Position numbers and translations under genes: made by a program
Shown here: positions 36,014-45,570 of the stretch, in pieces
How positions within the stretch are numbered: position 1 is the stretch's first letter
How the letters are laid out: each line of letters starts with the position of its first letter
NCBI RefSeq assembly: GCF_002846415.1
Contig: NZ_PJMX01000001.1
Location: 310,001-374,000 of the forward strand
Length of the DNA: 64,000 nucleotides
Reading direction: 5' to 3'
Source of the DNA: Streptomyces sp. TLI_146
GTDB taxonomy: Bacteria > Actinomycetota > Actinomycetes > Streptomycetales > Streptomycetaceae
The notes under the pieces: generated by a model
The model's database searches: none
What the model was told of the DNA's origin: nothing
Seen by the model: the letters and a program-made list of their open reading frames with translations, nothing else

Positions 36014-36592
36014 TCAACAGCGTTGTTCGGCCTTGAGTTTGAGCACTACAAGCCGGACGGTGGCTCCTTCGACATGGTCGGGCGCCATGCCACCGCCGAT
36101 GTTGAAGAGGATGGCGTACATCGCCTTGGGGTTACCGGGCACGGCCGTCCACACCGTTCCCATCAACTGCGCGTCCTCCTCCAGCGTGCCCGTGCCGTCG
36201 ACGGGACGGCGGTACGCAGCCTTCACCTCGGCGAAGGTCGAGCCGGTGCCGATCCCCTCGGGCGTGCGCACGTTGTCGGCGGTGAGCGAGGAGATGCCGA
36301 GCCTGCCCGACCAGCCGACCGTGATGCCACTGGACCCGGTGTCCGACATGCAGGCGCCCACCGTTTCCTTGCGGCGCTTCCATTCCCCCGTCGCCTCCGC
36401 CTGGTCGAGCGTCATGCCGAGCTTGAACGGACCGAGGCCCTCGGGTCCCAGCGTCCGTGCGTTCCCGCCACCGGCCGGATCGGCGGGACCCGCCGAGCCG
36501 CCCCCGATCGCGATGTCGCAGCCGCTCATCGCGACCGCGGCCAAGCATGCGGGCGCAGCCGCGCCCAGCGCGCGCCCCATGCGTCTGTACAT
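36014..36592 (-). CDS. Lipoprotein, 192 aa
   Basis: ATG 36592; the lipobox is ACLAAVAMSGC (Cys near residue 25), so it should be lipidated and held on the outer face of the membrane. A Gly/Ser/Pro linker precedes a compact domain with EGLGPFKLGMTLDQAEATGEW, a motif seen in several Streptomyces envelope proteins of unknown function, and two Cys. It is a lone leftward gene. The next feature upstream is a broken exported-protein gene. Confidence 0.8.
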   Translation of the reverse strand: MYRRMGRALGAAAPACLAAVAMSGCDIAIGGGSAGPADPAGGGNARTLGPEGLGPFKLGMTLDQAEATGEWKRRKETVGACMSDTGSSGITVGWSGRLGISSLTADNVRTPEGIGTGSTFAEVKAAYRRPVDGTGTLEEDAQLMGTVWTAVPGNPKAMYAILFNIGGGMAPDHVEGATVRLVVLKLKAEQRC

Positions 36593-36629
36593 GCCATCCC
36601 CCAGGTGAACTGGGCGGAGTCTAGATCAA

Positions 36630-37110
36630 TCAGCCGTGCGCGGCACTCGACTTCGCACGGTCGTGCAGGATCCGCACGCGCGCCGTGAGTTCCTGCCGGT
36701 GCGGGTCCGCGATCTTGACTTTGGCCGCGCTGATGGTTCCCTCGGCGGGATCCGCCTCAACGCGGGCGCGGTCACCGGCGACTTCCCCGCAGAGCCCCGC
36801 CGGCCAATGCGTCTACTGGCCTACGGAGGAGTCGTCGAAGGGAGCACCCATCACTCCCGAGGACTGGCAGAAGGCGATGGCCCCCGTGCTCACCTTGATC
36901 TTGCAGACCTCGATGTAGGCGTTGCCGATGTAACCGCCCGGCGCGGCGTACGTCGTCCACGTCGCGGTGTCCTGGCCCGACAGGATGGTCCGCATCCGCC
37001 ATACGATGTGGCCGTTGTCACCGTTGGTAATGAGCCGGGCGCCGATGGCGTAGCCGTCGGGGGCGTCGTCCTGGACACTGATCGTGACGGGGTCCAGTGC
37101 TTGAGGCGCA
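36630..37110 (-). pseudogene. Exported-type protein with in-frame amber codon
   Basis: Reading leftwards, one frame is open from about 37110. It runs through DPVTISVQDDAPDGYAIGAR and ATWTTYAAPGGYIGNAYIEV to TAG at 36815-36813. It then continues in the same frame with HWPAGLCGEVAGDRARVEAD and QELTARVRILHDRAKSSAA to TGA at 36632-36630. Both halves look coding. The start is missing because of an in-frame stop near 37125. It could be a nonsense mutation, or two abutting fragments. Confidence 0.55.
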
Positions 37111-37169
37111 TGGATCCCCTAGGAAAAGACCTCACCCAGGCTGTCCCCGGACCACTGACCGATGCATGC

Positions 37170-37808
37170 CTAGAGAGCCGAGATGGAGGCCGGTGCGCGT
37201 TCGGCGCGGCTCAGGGCGCGCAGCACATCAGTCGCTCCATGGCGGCGCAGTGCGATCCGTGACAGCAGGTCCACGACTGTCTCAACCGCCAGGGCCGGGA
37301 ACTCCGGTGTGGGCAGCCCGACACTGCACGCGAGGTCGTCGGAGTGGACGATGAGCTCCAGGGTCCGGCTGGTGACGAAGTCGTCGAGACTGATCGACCA
37401 CGGTCCCCAGGTCGGGCGGCGGACGCGTCGATCCGGCGCGGCCGGCAAGGTGCCGCGCAGCTCGTCGACGCACGTGGCGACCCGCGCGGCCAGTGCGGCG
37501 GGACCATCGGCCGCCTCGTCCTCTCCGCCGGATCGGATGCCCTGATTGAACGGCGTGTCGATGTCCGAGCCTATCCAACTCACCCGCCTGTAGTACTCGT
37601 GGATCGAGATGGTGGGCTCGGAAGGTTCTGGCTCAGCCAGCACTGCGGGAATGAAGAAGACCTGCCCGGCCAGGTGGCCCGCCAGCCCACGGACACTGAG
37701 CTTCGCCAGCGCGGAGGGCTGGTGCCAGCCGCCCGCGACCGCCGGCTCAGCCAGCAGCCTCCCCGCTGATTCCGCCACGCTCAGGTAGAGCTCCCTGACC
37801 TGTGTCAC
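37170..37808 (-). CDS. Maleylpyruvate isomerase/mycothiol-dependent enzyme family
   Basis: 212 residues from ATG 37808. The N-terminal SVRGLAGHLAGQVFF helix and the HSDDLACSVG motif are characteristic of the DinB-like mycothiol-dependent maleylpyruvate isomerase family (His metal ligands in helices 2 and 4). Full length and intact. Actinobacterial members are diverse, so the reaction is not assignable. It is probably cytoplasmic. Confidence 0.8.
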   Translation of the reverse strand: MTQVRELYLSVAESAGRLLAEPAVAGGWHQPSALAKLSVRGLAGHLAGQVFFIPAVLAEPEPSEPTISIHEYYRRVSWIGSDIDTPFNQGIRSGGEDEAADGPAALAARVATCVDELRGTLPAAPDRRVRRPTWGPWSISLDDFVTSRTLELIVHSDDLACSVGLPTPEFPALAVETVVDLLSRIALRRHGATDVLRALSRAERAPASISAL

Positions 37809-37845
37809 CTTCTCATCCTCCTGTCGTCAGCAATCGCTCCACCCG

Positions 37846-38350
37846 TCAACATCGCGAACAGGTGAAGCATTCCGGACACAACTCGCCTGGTCCCGTACGG
37901 ACGATGTACTGGTCCAGGCCCCGCCGGGAGGGCGAATCCCGCAGATTGAGCACGACTCGATACGCGCCCCCGGCGTCGCGGTCAACCCGACGGCGGCGCG
38001 CGGGTCGGTGCGTGGAGACATGACCGTCTCCGCACCACCTTTCAGACTGCTGGAGGATGTTCCACCGCACGTGCCTCTCGTGGCTTTGGAGGGCTGCGAT
38101 GCGCCGTTCGACTTCGCTTTGACTGCAGGGCGCTTGAGGGAACTCGCGGGCATTGGTGGTGATCATCCGCAGTTCGCGGATCGCGGCGAGGGTCCGGTAG
38201 CCCGACCATCGGGTGCCGTCGAAGCCGTAGGTATCGGCGAAGGCCTGGTCGTGCGGCTGGTCGTGCCCAAAACGCCTGCAGCGGATCTCGACGGTGACCA
38301 GGTCCCACTCCGGTTGGCGGCGCGCCACCGTGTCCCATCCACAACGGAGG
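37846..38350 (-). pseudogene. Aminoglycoside-phosphotransferase-like C-terminal fragment
   Basis: The frame reads PEWDLVTVEIRCRRFG, DTYGFDGTRWSGYRTLAAI and RELRMITTNAREFP, the region that follows the catalytic loop in APH-type kinases of actinomycetes. The catalytic half is missing, cut by the IS5-type remnant starting near 38409. The end beyond about 38040 is no longer family-like. Confidence 0.7.
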
Positions 38351-38408
38351 TCAGGCCCTCCCGACTGAGCGTTTGGTCCGGTGATTCGCGCTTGGTTCAG
38401 GGTCAGGT

Positions 38409-38880
38409 TCAGCGGCAGTTGGGGGTGGCTTGGCCGGTGAGTCTGCGGGCCACGGGGTCGGTCATCGCGAGGTGGGTCATGGCTTCGGAGCGGTGCGGGC
38501 GAGTTTCGTAGTCGCGGGCGAGAGGTCGGTGGTGCATGAGCCAGCCGATGCCGCGTTCGACGGTCCGGCGGCGCGGGTTGATCGTGAACCCGCGGGCGCT
38601 GGACGGGGTGGACATCGATGCCGAGGGAGCCCCGTGGTCGATGGCGGTGGCGCGGTAGCCGGCATCCACCCACGCCTTCGTGACCCGCGGGTGGGCGGCG
38701 GCGATGCGGGAGAGCAGGGTGGCACCAGCCACGGTGCCGCGGCGCGGGTAGCGCTTGACCAGCGCATAGAAGCCACGGAGGAGTTGGAGCGACGCGAGGC
38801 ACTCGCGCTGGAGCGGCTCGTTGAACTGCGCGGCGAGAGCGGCCGGACGGTGCGGCCCCACCCGGTCCCAGCAACGAGCT
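38409..38880 (-). pseudogene. IS5-family transposase, C-terminal remnant
   Basis: The tail RTVERGIGWLMHHRPLARDYE and PHRSEAMTHLAMTDPVARRL is the end of an IS5-group transposase (RRWVVERTFGWLMHxRRLxRDYE). Upstream segments (GATLLSRIAAAHPRVTKAWVDAGYR) fit the DDE domain, but the frame starts in unrelated sequence. It truncates the APH-like gene. Confidence 0.75.
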
Positions 38881-39533
38881 CGGCGACCGACTCCCCGCGA
38901 TGCTGAGCCGGGATACCGCAGAGCGCACGGTACGCCATGACGGCACGAGCCGCCCTGCTCTTCACCCCGTACGGACCTGGCGGAGCGCCTTCATGCGATG
39001 GTGGAGCCCTGGCGGATCGGTCGCGTCCGCCCTCACCCCTATGACGACCGATTGGATCGCGGAAGCCCAACGTACTGCCCAGGGACCGTGCTTTGAGGAG
39101 CTCAGCGGCCTTCCCTACTGCGGATGTCACGTTCTCCCACCGGGGCGGCGGGGCAGATCGCCGCGTCCAGTTCGTCGACCAGGCCGGCACGTCCGCGACC
39201 ATCGTGCGCTACCGCGACTGGTGGCAGGCCGACGCCGTGAAATGCCGGGGCCCAGAGACCTGTGGGACGAAGTCGTAGCAGCATTCACCTGGTACGCGGC
39301 ACACGACCGGCCCCCAGCCCCCCCATCACGGAAATCGGCCTGACCGTGGCCCCAGCAGGACAACACGCCTGGTACGGCACCCCAGACCATCTTGTGAACA
39401 CCGGCCGCACATGAGGACCGCAGCCGTAGGGCTACACCCTTCGCCAGAGACGGACACTGCAAGGAGGCGGCCGGGTGCCCTGGTGTGCTTCTGGGCTGGC
39501 CCAGCGGCCCGCACCACGATTGGCCGTCGCTCA
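38881..39533 (+). pseudogene. Decayed region with one coding-like remnant
   Basis: At about 39102-39343 a plus-strand frame reads ADVTFSHRGGGADRRVQFVDQ and SATIVRYRDWWQADAVKCRG. It shifts frame near 39263 and ends with EVVAAFTWYAAHDRPP before TGA. The family is unknown. The rest of the interval gives only low-complexity frames. Confidence 0.35.
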
Positions 39534-40190
39534 TCAGGGGGTGGTGGCCGGTGGGACGTAGAAGTCGGTGGTGGCCGTCGTCATCACCGCGGCGGTTTCG
39601 GCAGGCGTGCCGTATGCCTCGTTCGCCCTGCCCCAGGCCTGGCTGCTGGCGGCCAGGTACGTCCGTGCTTCCGCGGACTCGCTCCACGCCTGCGTCGCCT
39701 CGCGGTCGAAGGCTTCGCCCTGGACGAGGTACCACCCCAAGCTGACCAAACCCAGGTCCCAGCCGACACCGGTCGCTCCAGGACCGAAGGTCTTCCAGAA
39801 CGTCGGGTCGGTCATGACCGTGACGTGCTCCAGCTCGAAGACGGTGCGCTGCCCACCTTGGGGGGTCAGACGCACCTCGACCTCGCTGAGATCGCCCTCG
39901 TTCGGCTGCCCGAAGATCCAGCTGACCCGCAGCAGACGGGGCGGCTCGCAGCGCAGCACCTCGCCGCCCGCATTGCCCTCCAGCTGGTACCGACCGCCCG
40001 GCCTCAGCTCGCCGCTTACCGGCAGGAACCAGCGCCCCAGTCGCTCCGCGTCGGTGCACGCCTCCCAGACGTCGTCGACGGCGGCGTCGTAGGTGCGACG
40101 CATGATGATGCTGCGCGCTGTCCCGCTCGGGGTCTCGGTGTCCCGCACCTGACGGTGCATGGCGTTGATCTGGTCAACGATGTCAGTCAT
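39534..40190 (-). CDS. SRPBCC/AHSA1-domain protein
   Basis: 218 residues from ATG 40190, with GAGAG upstream. The AHSA1/START-like fold is shown by SIIMRRTYDAAVDDVWEACTDAERLGRWFLPV and GGEVLRCEPPRLLRVSW, ending in a strand-plus-long-helix region. Such proteins bind hydrophobic ligands or act as activators. Many are co-transcribed with an upstream ArsR regulator, which is not seen here. Confidence 0.87.
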   Translation of the reverse strand: MTDIVDQINAMHRQVRDTETPSGTARSIIMRRTYDAAVDDVWEACTDAERLGRWFLPVSGELRPGGRYQLEGNAGGEVLRCEPPRLLRVSWIFGQPNEGDLSEVEVRLTPQGGQRTVFELEHVTVMTDPTFWKTFGPGATGVGWDLGLVSLGWYLVQGEAFDREATQAWSESAEARTYLAASSQAWGRANEAYGTPAETAAVMTTATTDFYVPPATTP

Positions 40191-40400
40191 CGGAACTCTC
40201 CTCGTTGTCAGCTCCGGCAGAGCACTGCCGTATGTCTCCACCCCCTCGTGTGCCGTTCTGCAACCGGCGGGACCGCCTGCCGCGGGTCAGCTCCGTGCCT
40301 AGGGCATCCAAGCGCTGTTCCCAAAACCGCGGAGGGCCCAGCCAGACGTCCACCTCACGTAGTGGAGCCGCGCTGCACCCACACGGACATCAGCGCTCAT

Positions 40401-41468
40401 CTACAGCTGCCACGGCGGATTGTCGCTGCCGGGGGCGATGATGTCGTCGCGAGCGTGCAGGGGCCGCAAAGTAGCTGAACCCGACATGTACTCCTCGGGA
40501 TGGTAGCGGAGGATCTTGCTGTCCAGATAGTAGTCGTGATATCCCCGGGTCATCGCATTGTAGTTCTCGACCAACCCGGCCGCCTCGGCGAATTCACCAT
40601 CGTCGACGCACTCGAATTTCAACTGCGCAACAGCGGCCTCGCTTGCGGCCTGGTACTGGTTCATCAGTCCGTCCAATATGTCATCAACGAGGGCGATGCT
40701 CCGCGTGACGGAGCATCGCAGGTGCCTGACCCCGATCACGACCGCGTTGTGCGGATATCCCATCGCGATCTCCTTGTCCGCCGACCAGATGTCGTTGTGC
40801 AGACCACCCCACTGTGAACTGAGCCGCCGGGCGTCGGCCAGCCCGGGCAGTGCCCTGATTTCCGGGCGGACATCGATCCCGTTGAGACGTTCGGCCAGCT
40901 GCAGGAAGGCGATGCAGTTGAAGCTCCAGGCTCGGTGGTCCAGATACTCTGCGAGCGACATTCCGGTCTTCGCCCGACGCACTTCGGTGACATACGAGCC
41001 GATCCATCTTTCGTTGTCCAACGCGAACATCTCGATCCAGCCGGAGGACTGGCTCTCATTGAGACGCTCGATCAAATCGGCCCAGGCCCGAGTGATAGAG
41101 CCTCCGCCGAATCCCCGGCGAAGCCGGGTGGCATCGAGAAGGTCCTGCGCGAACACAGCCACGGTATCGGTGTCGTGCTCGGTGATGGCATCGTCGAAGA
41201 TGTCGTCGATGACGAAGGTACACGCCATGTACTGGTTGCCCAGCACCATCATCTCCCGATCACACCAAGGGTAGAAGAAGCCGGTACAGACCTGGGGGCG
41301 CGTGCGTAGCAGATGGTTACGCATCTCCCCTCGCAGCGCCCCAAATGAATCAAGCCACTCAAGGGTCTCGCCTTGCACGTCCTCGGCATGCGGGTTCATG
41401 CCGTAGCGCGGAAACGGCATGTAGAAGTCGGGAAGCTCATAGCTGAAAGAATGGCGTGTTTCGGACAT
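40401..41468 (-). CDS. Class I terpene cyclase
   Basis: 355 residues from ATG 41468. First metal motif DDIFD at residues 88-92; second metal site NDIWSADKE at 225-233 (NDxxSxxKE triad); a C-terminal RY pair (ILRYHPEEY) is also present. All Mg2+ and diphosphate-sensing elements are intact, so the enzyme should ionise a prenyl diphosphate and cyclise it. Size and motifs fit sesqui- or diterpene synthases; the product cannot be predicted. It is a lone gene about 20 kb from the window's polyprenyl synthase. Confidence 0.92.
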   Translation of the reverse strand: MSETRHSFSYELPDFYMPFPRYGMNPHAEDVQGETLEWLDSFGALRGEMRNHLLRTRPQVCTGFFYPWCDREMMVLGNQYMACTFVIDDIFDDAITEHDTDTVAVFAQDLLDATRLRRGFGGGSITRAWADLIERLNESQSSGWIEMFALDNERWIGSYVTEVRRAKTGMSLAEYLDHRAWSFNCIAFLQLAERLNGIDVRPEIRALPGLADARRLSSQWGGLHNDIWSADKEIAMGYPHNAVVIGVRHLRCSVTRSIALVDDILDGLMNQYQAASEAAVAQLKFECVDDGEFAEAAGLVENYNAMTRGYHDYYLDSKILRYHPEEYMSGSATLRPLHARDDIIAPGSDNPPWQL

Positions 41469-41710
41469 GAAAGAACTCCTCGGCGATGTTGTGCGCCAAA
41501 GACCGGACAACTGCCGGATGGCATCATTCCCACACGCCGCGCCTTGATACCCCCAACGACCGCTGAAACGGCCATGTTGGCTGGCTCTGACGTTGTCACT
41601 GATGCGACGAAGGGGCGGGACCGCCCGCTCCCGCCGGGTGCGCAAGATACTCGGCACAGGCGACGGGCCCGCACCCCAGAACCGTCCAGCACCCCTGCTC
41701 CCGACACCCC

Positions 41711-42285
41711 GTGAAAATCACGACCACCGAGACCATGAGCCACCCCGGGACCATTGCCCCTCACCATCCGAGGGCCAGGACAGCTTCAGCCACCAGTACA
41801 GCTCGGACCCCAGCAAGCCCGAGGACACCTTCCAGATCGGCAGCATCTGCTTCCGCTGCCAGAACTACCTGCCGCAGTGGGCCCGGATCTCGCTCACCAT
41901 CACCGACCGCCGCATCCCCGAGACCGTCGCGCAGGGCCAGGAGAGCTTCTGGCCGAGCGTGACCGTGGAGAACACCGGCCTGGAGCGGACCGGCACACAG
42001 ACCGTCACCGTCCGCGCCGCCCCGCAGGGGATGTGGTTCACCGAACCCCGGCTGTACTGGGGGCGCAACGGCGCGCCACAGAACTACTCAACCCTGGGCG
42101 AGCTGTCGGCAGACCGCACCACCCTGACAGCACGGATTCCCCTGAACCTCAACCCCGGTGAATTCGCGACCCTCTGGGCACCGCTTCAGGTCGGAGCGGA
42201 CGCGCCGACCGGCCTAGCCCATGTGGCATTCGAAGCGGGAGCGGCACGCGGGGCAGCCATACCAGGGGTCACGCCGAAGAAGTAG
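41711..42285 (+). pseudogene. Beta-rich conserved protein, one frameshift
   Basis: GTG 41711 starts KITTTETMSHPGTIAPHH, then the frame breaks near 41765. The sense sequence resumes one frame over as SEGQDSFSHQYSSDPSKP and runs to 42285 (ISLTITDRRIPETVAQGQES, then SVTVENTGLERTGTQTVTV). The strand-rich body resembles an immunoglobulin-like fold. No signal peptide. A 12-bp hairpin follows. A base-call error is possible. Confidence 0.5.
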
Positions 42286-42293
42286 CACACGAG

Positions 42294-42323
42294 GTGGGGC
42301 CTTCCACCCGCGGAAGGCCCCAC
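42294..42323. terminator. 12-bp hairpin terminator
   Basis: Perfect inverted repeat gtggggccttcc / ggaaggccccac with a 6-base loop, 8 bases after the stop codon at 42283-42285. Confidence 0.85.
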
Positions 42324-42494
42324 GAGGAAACGCCGGTGGGCCCACTGGTGGCTGACAGGAGGCCGCCACTGCGCCTCGGCGGTGCTCTTCGCCGCCGGAC
42401 ACGCCATGAGCGGTAGCGCCATGGGTGCTACTTCTCTGGCCTGCGGTTTCCTCCGGGGTCTCGCAATGTGTCGGGCGTTGGTCTCACCCCTGAG

Positions 42495-42971
42495 TCAGGT
42501 TCCCTGAGCTGTGGTCCGCCGGACCCGGTAGCCCCAACGTGTGAGTGACCGCACGACCGTCTCGGCGCCAATGGGGTTGGCACTGTGCACGAAGACCGTT
42601 CCGATGCGGAACGGCTGTCCGGTGAAGGCGGCTTCTTCCATGAGGGTCACCACGGGCAGAATACTGTCCTCGCCACCGAGATCGTGGTCGAGCCAGAGTT
42701 CGTTGATAAAGCTGTCGCGGTGGTCTTGCAGGAGCTGGATTCCCTCGCTGCTGGTACGGGCGATCCGTGTCGCCCGGGGCAGCGGACGGAGGTCGTCAAT
42801 GCCCAGGATGACAGGCGCTGGTATCGGCTGGTCTTCTTTCACCTCACCATCATCACAATCCATCGGAGGCAGGCGGCGCGAGGAGGGCAGCGACCGCACC
42901 ATCGTTGGCTTCGCGGATGTCACGAAGTTCCATTCCATCGCCCGCAGCGGCTCCACGATCCCGATGTGCAT
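42495..42971 (-). CDS. cREC-type receiver-like protein
   Basis: 158 residues. The core (VILGIDDLRPLPRATRIART, then ELWLDHDLGGEDSILPVV and VFVHSANPIGAETVVRSL) matches the cyclic-phosphate-processing receiver (cREC) family. These are receiver-fold proteins thought to act with RNA cyclic-phosphate enzymes. The acidic DD and the LDHDLGG Asp pair are kept. The first 50 residues are atypical; the true start may be at an internal ATG (about 42863, MDCDDGE). A partner enzyme gene is not seen. Confidence 0.7.
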   Translation of the reverse strand: MHIGIVEPLRAMEWNFVTSAKPTMVRSLPSSRRLPPMDCDDGEVKEDQPIPAPVILGIDDLRPLPRATRIARTSSEGIQLLQDHRDSFINELWLDHDLGGEDSILPVVTLMEEAAFTGQPFRIGTVFVHSANPIGAETVVRSLTRWGYRVRRTTAQGT

Positions 42972-43155
42972 GGTCTTGACCCCGTGGCGGCGCTCACCCG
43001 GATCGCGAGGTTGACGAAGCCGCAGCAGATGATCCGACAGTGCCAGAAGCGGCGAACTCTCCCGCGGTGTCGCGGTAGTGGGAGATGCCTGCGATGTCGG
43101 TGGTCGCTGGGGAGGCGGTTCGGGTGAGGGCCGCGACGGGCGAACCCCGGGAGTT

Positions 43156-43746
43156 CTACGCGTCGGTCGTGCACTGCACCGCGAGGTCGTCGATACGTAC
43201 AGTCCTCGATGTCCCGTCGTACGAGCTGATCACGGCCTCGACGAATACGTTGGTGTTGCCACGCGGTGACCATGCCGAGGTGTCGACGGCCTGGTATGAG
43301 GAGTTCGCGTTGAGCCAGGGCACGGTCTCCCCCAGTTTGTTGCCGTTCGCATCCCACACCCTGAGGGCGAACTGCACACCGTTCTGCGGCCAGACATAGA
43401 TACGGGCCGCGCAGGTGGAGTTCCACGAAATACCGTTGAGCGCGGCCCAGGTCCCTTCGCGAGCCCACCCCTGACGTGCGTAGAGCCAACCGTTGTTCTG
43501 GCCCCAGTGGGCGGTCGCGGTGTTGACTTCGAAACCCGCGCGGGCATCGTCCCCAGTGAGGTGGTCCCACTTGTCGAGCTGGCTGCCCTCGAATCCGTTC
43601 GAGAACACGAGCACTCCGGCGTGCGCGGGAGTCGACAGCGCCAGGACGGCCGCCGGCACCACACCGGCGGCGAGCCATCTGGTCAGACGCCGGGCACGGC
43701 TGCCGACGGTACGTCGGGGGTCTACATCTTGGCGACGTATTCTCAT
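43156..43746 (-). CDS. Exported protein, carbohydrate-binding-like
   Basis: 196 residues from ATG 43746, with AGGAGGG upstream. The signal peptide (AAGVVPAAVLALSTPAHA) is clear. The mature part begins VLVFSNGFEGSQLDKWD and has a jelly-roll flavour (TWAALNGISW, YVWPQNGVQFALRVWDANGN, ISSYDGTSRTVRIDDLAVQC), with two Cys. Sugar binding is a guess from resemblance. It is leftward, next to the broken LRR gene. Confidence 0.75.
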   Translation of the reverse strand: MRIRRQDVDPRRTVGSRARRLTRWLAAGVVPAAVLALSTPAHAGVLVFSNGFEGSQLDKWDHLTGDDARAGFEVNTATAHWGQNNGWLYARQGWAREGTWAALNGISWNSTCAARIYVWPQNGVQFALRVWDANGNKLGETVPWLNANSSYQAVDTSAWSPRGNTNVFVEAVISSYDGTSRTVRIDDLAVQCTTDA

Positions 43747-43916
43747 GTGTTCCCTCCTAGGGTCGCCGTCCAGGCTCGCAGCCCCCATCCGCCCCACCAA
43801 TCCCCAAAGTTGGGGATTGCGAGACGGGGCGCCGAGCATTCCGTGCCACCGAGTGGGATGGCCAACGGATGCCCATGCGTGCGGTGTACGGCCGCCTTCT
43901 GGGAAGCCCGCTGTGA

Positions 43917-44470
43917 TCAGGCGAACTCGTCCGCCCCGCTGGGCAGTGCGGCGACGCACCCCGAGGAGCAGGCGTTCACCAGCAGGGGCAGCACGTCGGT
44001 CGCCACACGCAGGGAGATCCACACCTGGTGGAGCCCGGCCTGCACGATCGGGCGGGTACAGACGCCGCAGCTATGGATGACAGTGACGCCCCAACGCCGG
44101 GGATGCAGGACTGAAGGGTCGAGGTCCGCAACGAATTCCGGGGATGGCTGCAGGCGCGGGAAGGGCGGGCGCAGCTTGTAGTTACCGATCAGGGATCGCG
44201 TGCTGACAGTACTGCGGGTCAGCTTGCGGCACCGGGTGATCTCATACGGGAACCAGTGGAGCCGGTAGGAGGTGTAGGGGGGTGAACTCCTCCAGGCTGG
44301 TCATAGCTCCGATCTCGGGCGGGATCCGCACCAGGTTGCTGCCGCAGAGCACGAGGTGCCTGACCTCGGTGAGCTTGGCGATGCTCGGCAGGAGGGTGAC
44401 GACCTGCCGCCGCTCGCCGGCGCTGAGCTCGGTCAGCGGGCGGAACTCCTCACGCCCGTCGGCGCTCCCA
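43917..44470 (-). pseudogene. Leucine-rich-repeat-type protein, frameshifted and start-less
   Basis: Leftward, the frame from about 44470 reads LTELSAGERRQVVTLLPSIA, KLTEVRHLVLCGSNLVRIPP and EIGAMTSLEEFT. After a six-base C run at about 44278-44284 the sense frame moves by one. It reads YTSYRLHWFPYEITRCRKLT, HSCGVCTRPIVQAGLHQVW and VNACSSGCVAALPSGADEFA to TGA at 43917. This is the LRR plus C-terminal zinc-binding-like tail (CGVC, CSSGC) of a Streptomyces family. No start codon is visible. Confidence 0.65.
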
Positions 44471-44612
44471 GCAAGACCTGGACCGCCACAACGCCACGCC
44501 CCCGCTGCGCGCCTTCCTGGAAAACCTGCCGGCTTTCCTGGAGCAGTCCCCGGAGGGCTACTTCGACACCATGCTCAGCCCATACCCCGAAACCGAACCG
44601 AGTCCCGCCTGA
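44457..44612 (+). pseudogene. C-terminal fragment of an unrecognised protein
   Basis: The plus frame reads QQDLDRHNATPPLRAFLENL, PAFLEQSPEGYFDTMLSPYP and ETEPSPA before TGA at 44610-44612. It is a sensible amphipathic C-terminus with no start, and abuts the LRR remnant on the other strand. This points to a rearrangement joint near 44465. Confidence 0.45.
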
Positions 44613-44841
44613 GAGACCCGCCACATCGCCCGCCGACTCGCCCGCACCCCTTTCATCGCCGTGTCCCGCTCAAGCGGAGAGGCACAGGATCGCTCCGGCA
44701 CCAATGTATGTGTCGGTCGCAACGCCCTCCATCTGACCTCGTACAAGGACGAACCTAGGACGGAGTCAGGACGACCGAAGGATCTTTGCCCCTAGCCTCA
44801 CTCATGAATTCCCTGGTAGTTGTCAAACGATGGGGGAAGCA

Positions 44842-45351
44842 ATGAAGTCGAAGATCAGATCCGCACTCATGGCGCTGGCCCTGGCGGCCGGATCGACCGT
44901 CGGCATGGTGGCGGCACCCACGGCACAAGCGGGCACCTGCACGAGGACCGTCGGTGCCGTGATGGAGGTCGTCACCACGGCCAACTACGACCTCGGCACC
45001 TTCTACCAGGGCTATGACTTCTGTCAGAAGCGGGCCTACGCGGAGTTCCACTTCAAGGACATGTGGGTCTCACAGGTAGCCTCGGCCAGCAGCCAGGTCT
45101 GGATCGTCAGCGCCGCGCCGGGCGATCCCGGGATGCACCACTACAACCCGGCGGGCATCGAGTGGTGGGACGCCGGAAGCCAGGGCATCTACAGCACAAG
45201 CAGCGAGGACTACCAGGCCGGCTTCTACCTGGCCTGGAACGGCAACATCTGCCAGGGGTACAGCGACTGGTACTACGGCACCGGGAAACAGCTCGGTTAC
45301 GGCGTCGGCGGCCCCAGCTGCAAGAAGATCGGCACCGGGGCGACCCCGTAA
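44842..45351 (+). CDS. Small exported protein, 169 aa
   Basis: ATG 44842, with GGGGGA upstream (an alternative ATG at 44830 adds 4 residues). The signal peptide is MKSKIRSALMALALAAGS...APTAQA. The mature part has four Cys (GTCTRT, DFCQKR, NICQGY, PSCKK) and many Trp/Tyr (GIEWWDAGSQGIYS, YSDWYYGTG), suggesting a disulfide-linked extracellular fold. A hairpin follows. The family is not recognised. Confidence 0.78.
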   Translation: MKSKIRSALMALALAAGSTVGMVAAPTAQAGTCTRTVGAVMEVVTTANYDLGTFYQGYDFCQKRAYAEFHFKDMWVSQVASASSQVWIVSAAPGDPGMHHYNPAGIEWWDAGSQGIYSTSSEDYQAGFYLAWNGNICQGYSDWYYGTGKQLGYGVGGPSCKKIGTGATP

Positions 45352-45363
45352 CCATCCCTCTCC

Positions 45364-45407
45364 GCCTCCACGTCGGCCCCGGACCATTCGCGATTCGACG
45401 TGGAGGC
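45364..45407. terminator. 12-bp inverted repeat, probable terminator
   Basis: gcctccacgtcg / cgacgtggaggc with a 20-base loop, 13 bases past the exported-protein stop. Confidence 0.6.
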
Positions 45408-45570
45408 AGGGGACTTTCGGGCGCGGCCATGCCCGAGCTCACGGCAGGAACCGCCGATGAATAGATCAACCCCCGGACGCAGCCCCAGCGTTCGACAGTG
45501 TTGCCAGACCCACCCCCACAGGGGTGCTGGGCCGCGGGCGCGCTCAGTGGGCCGCTCATAGCGTCGGAAC

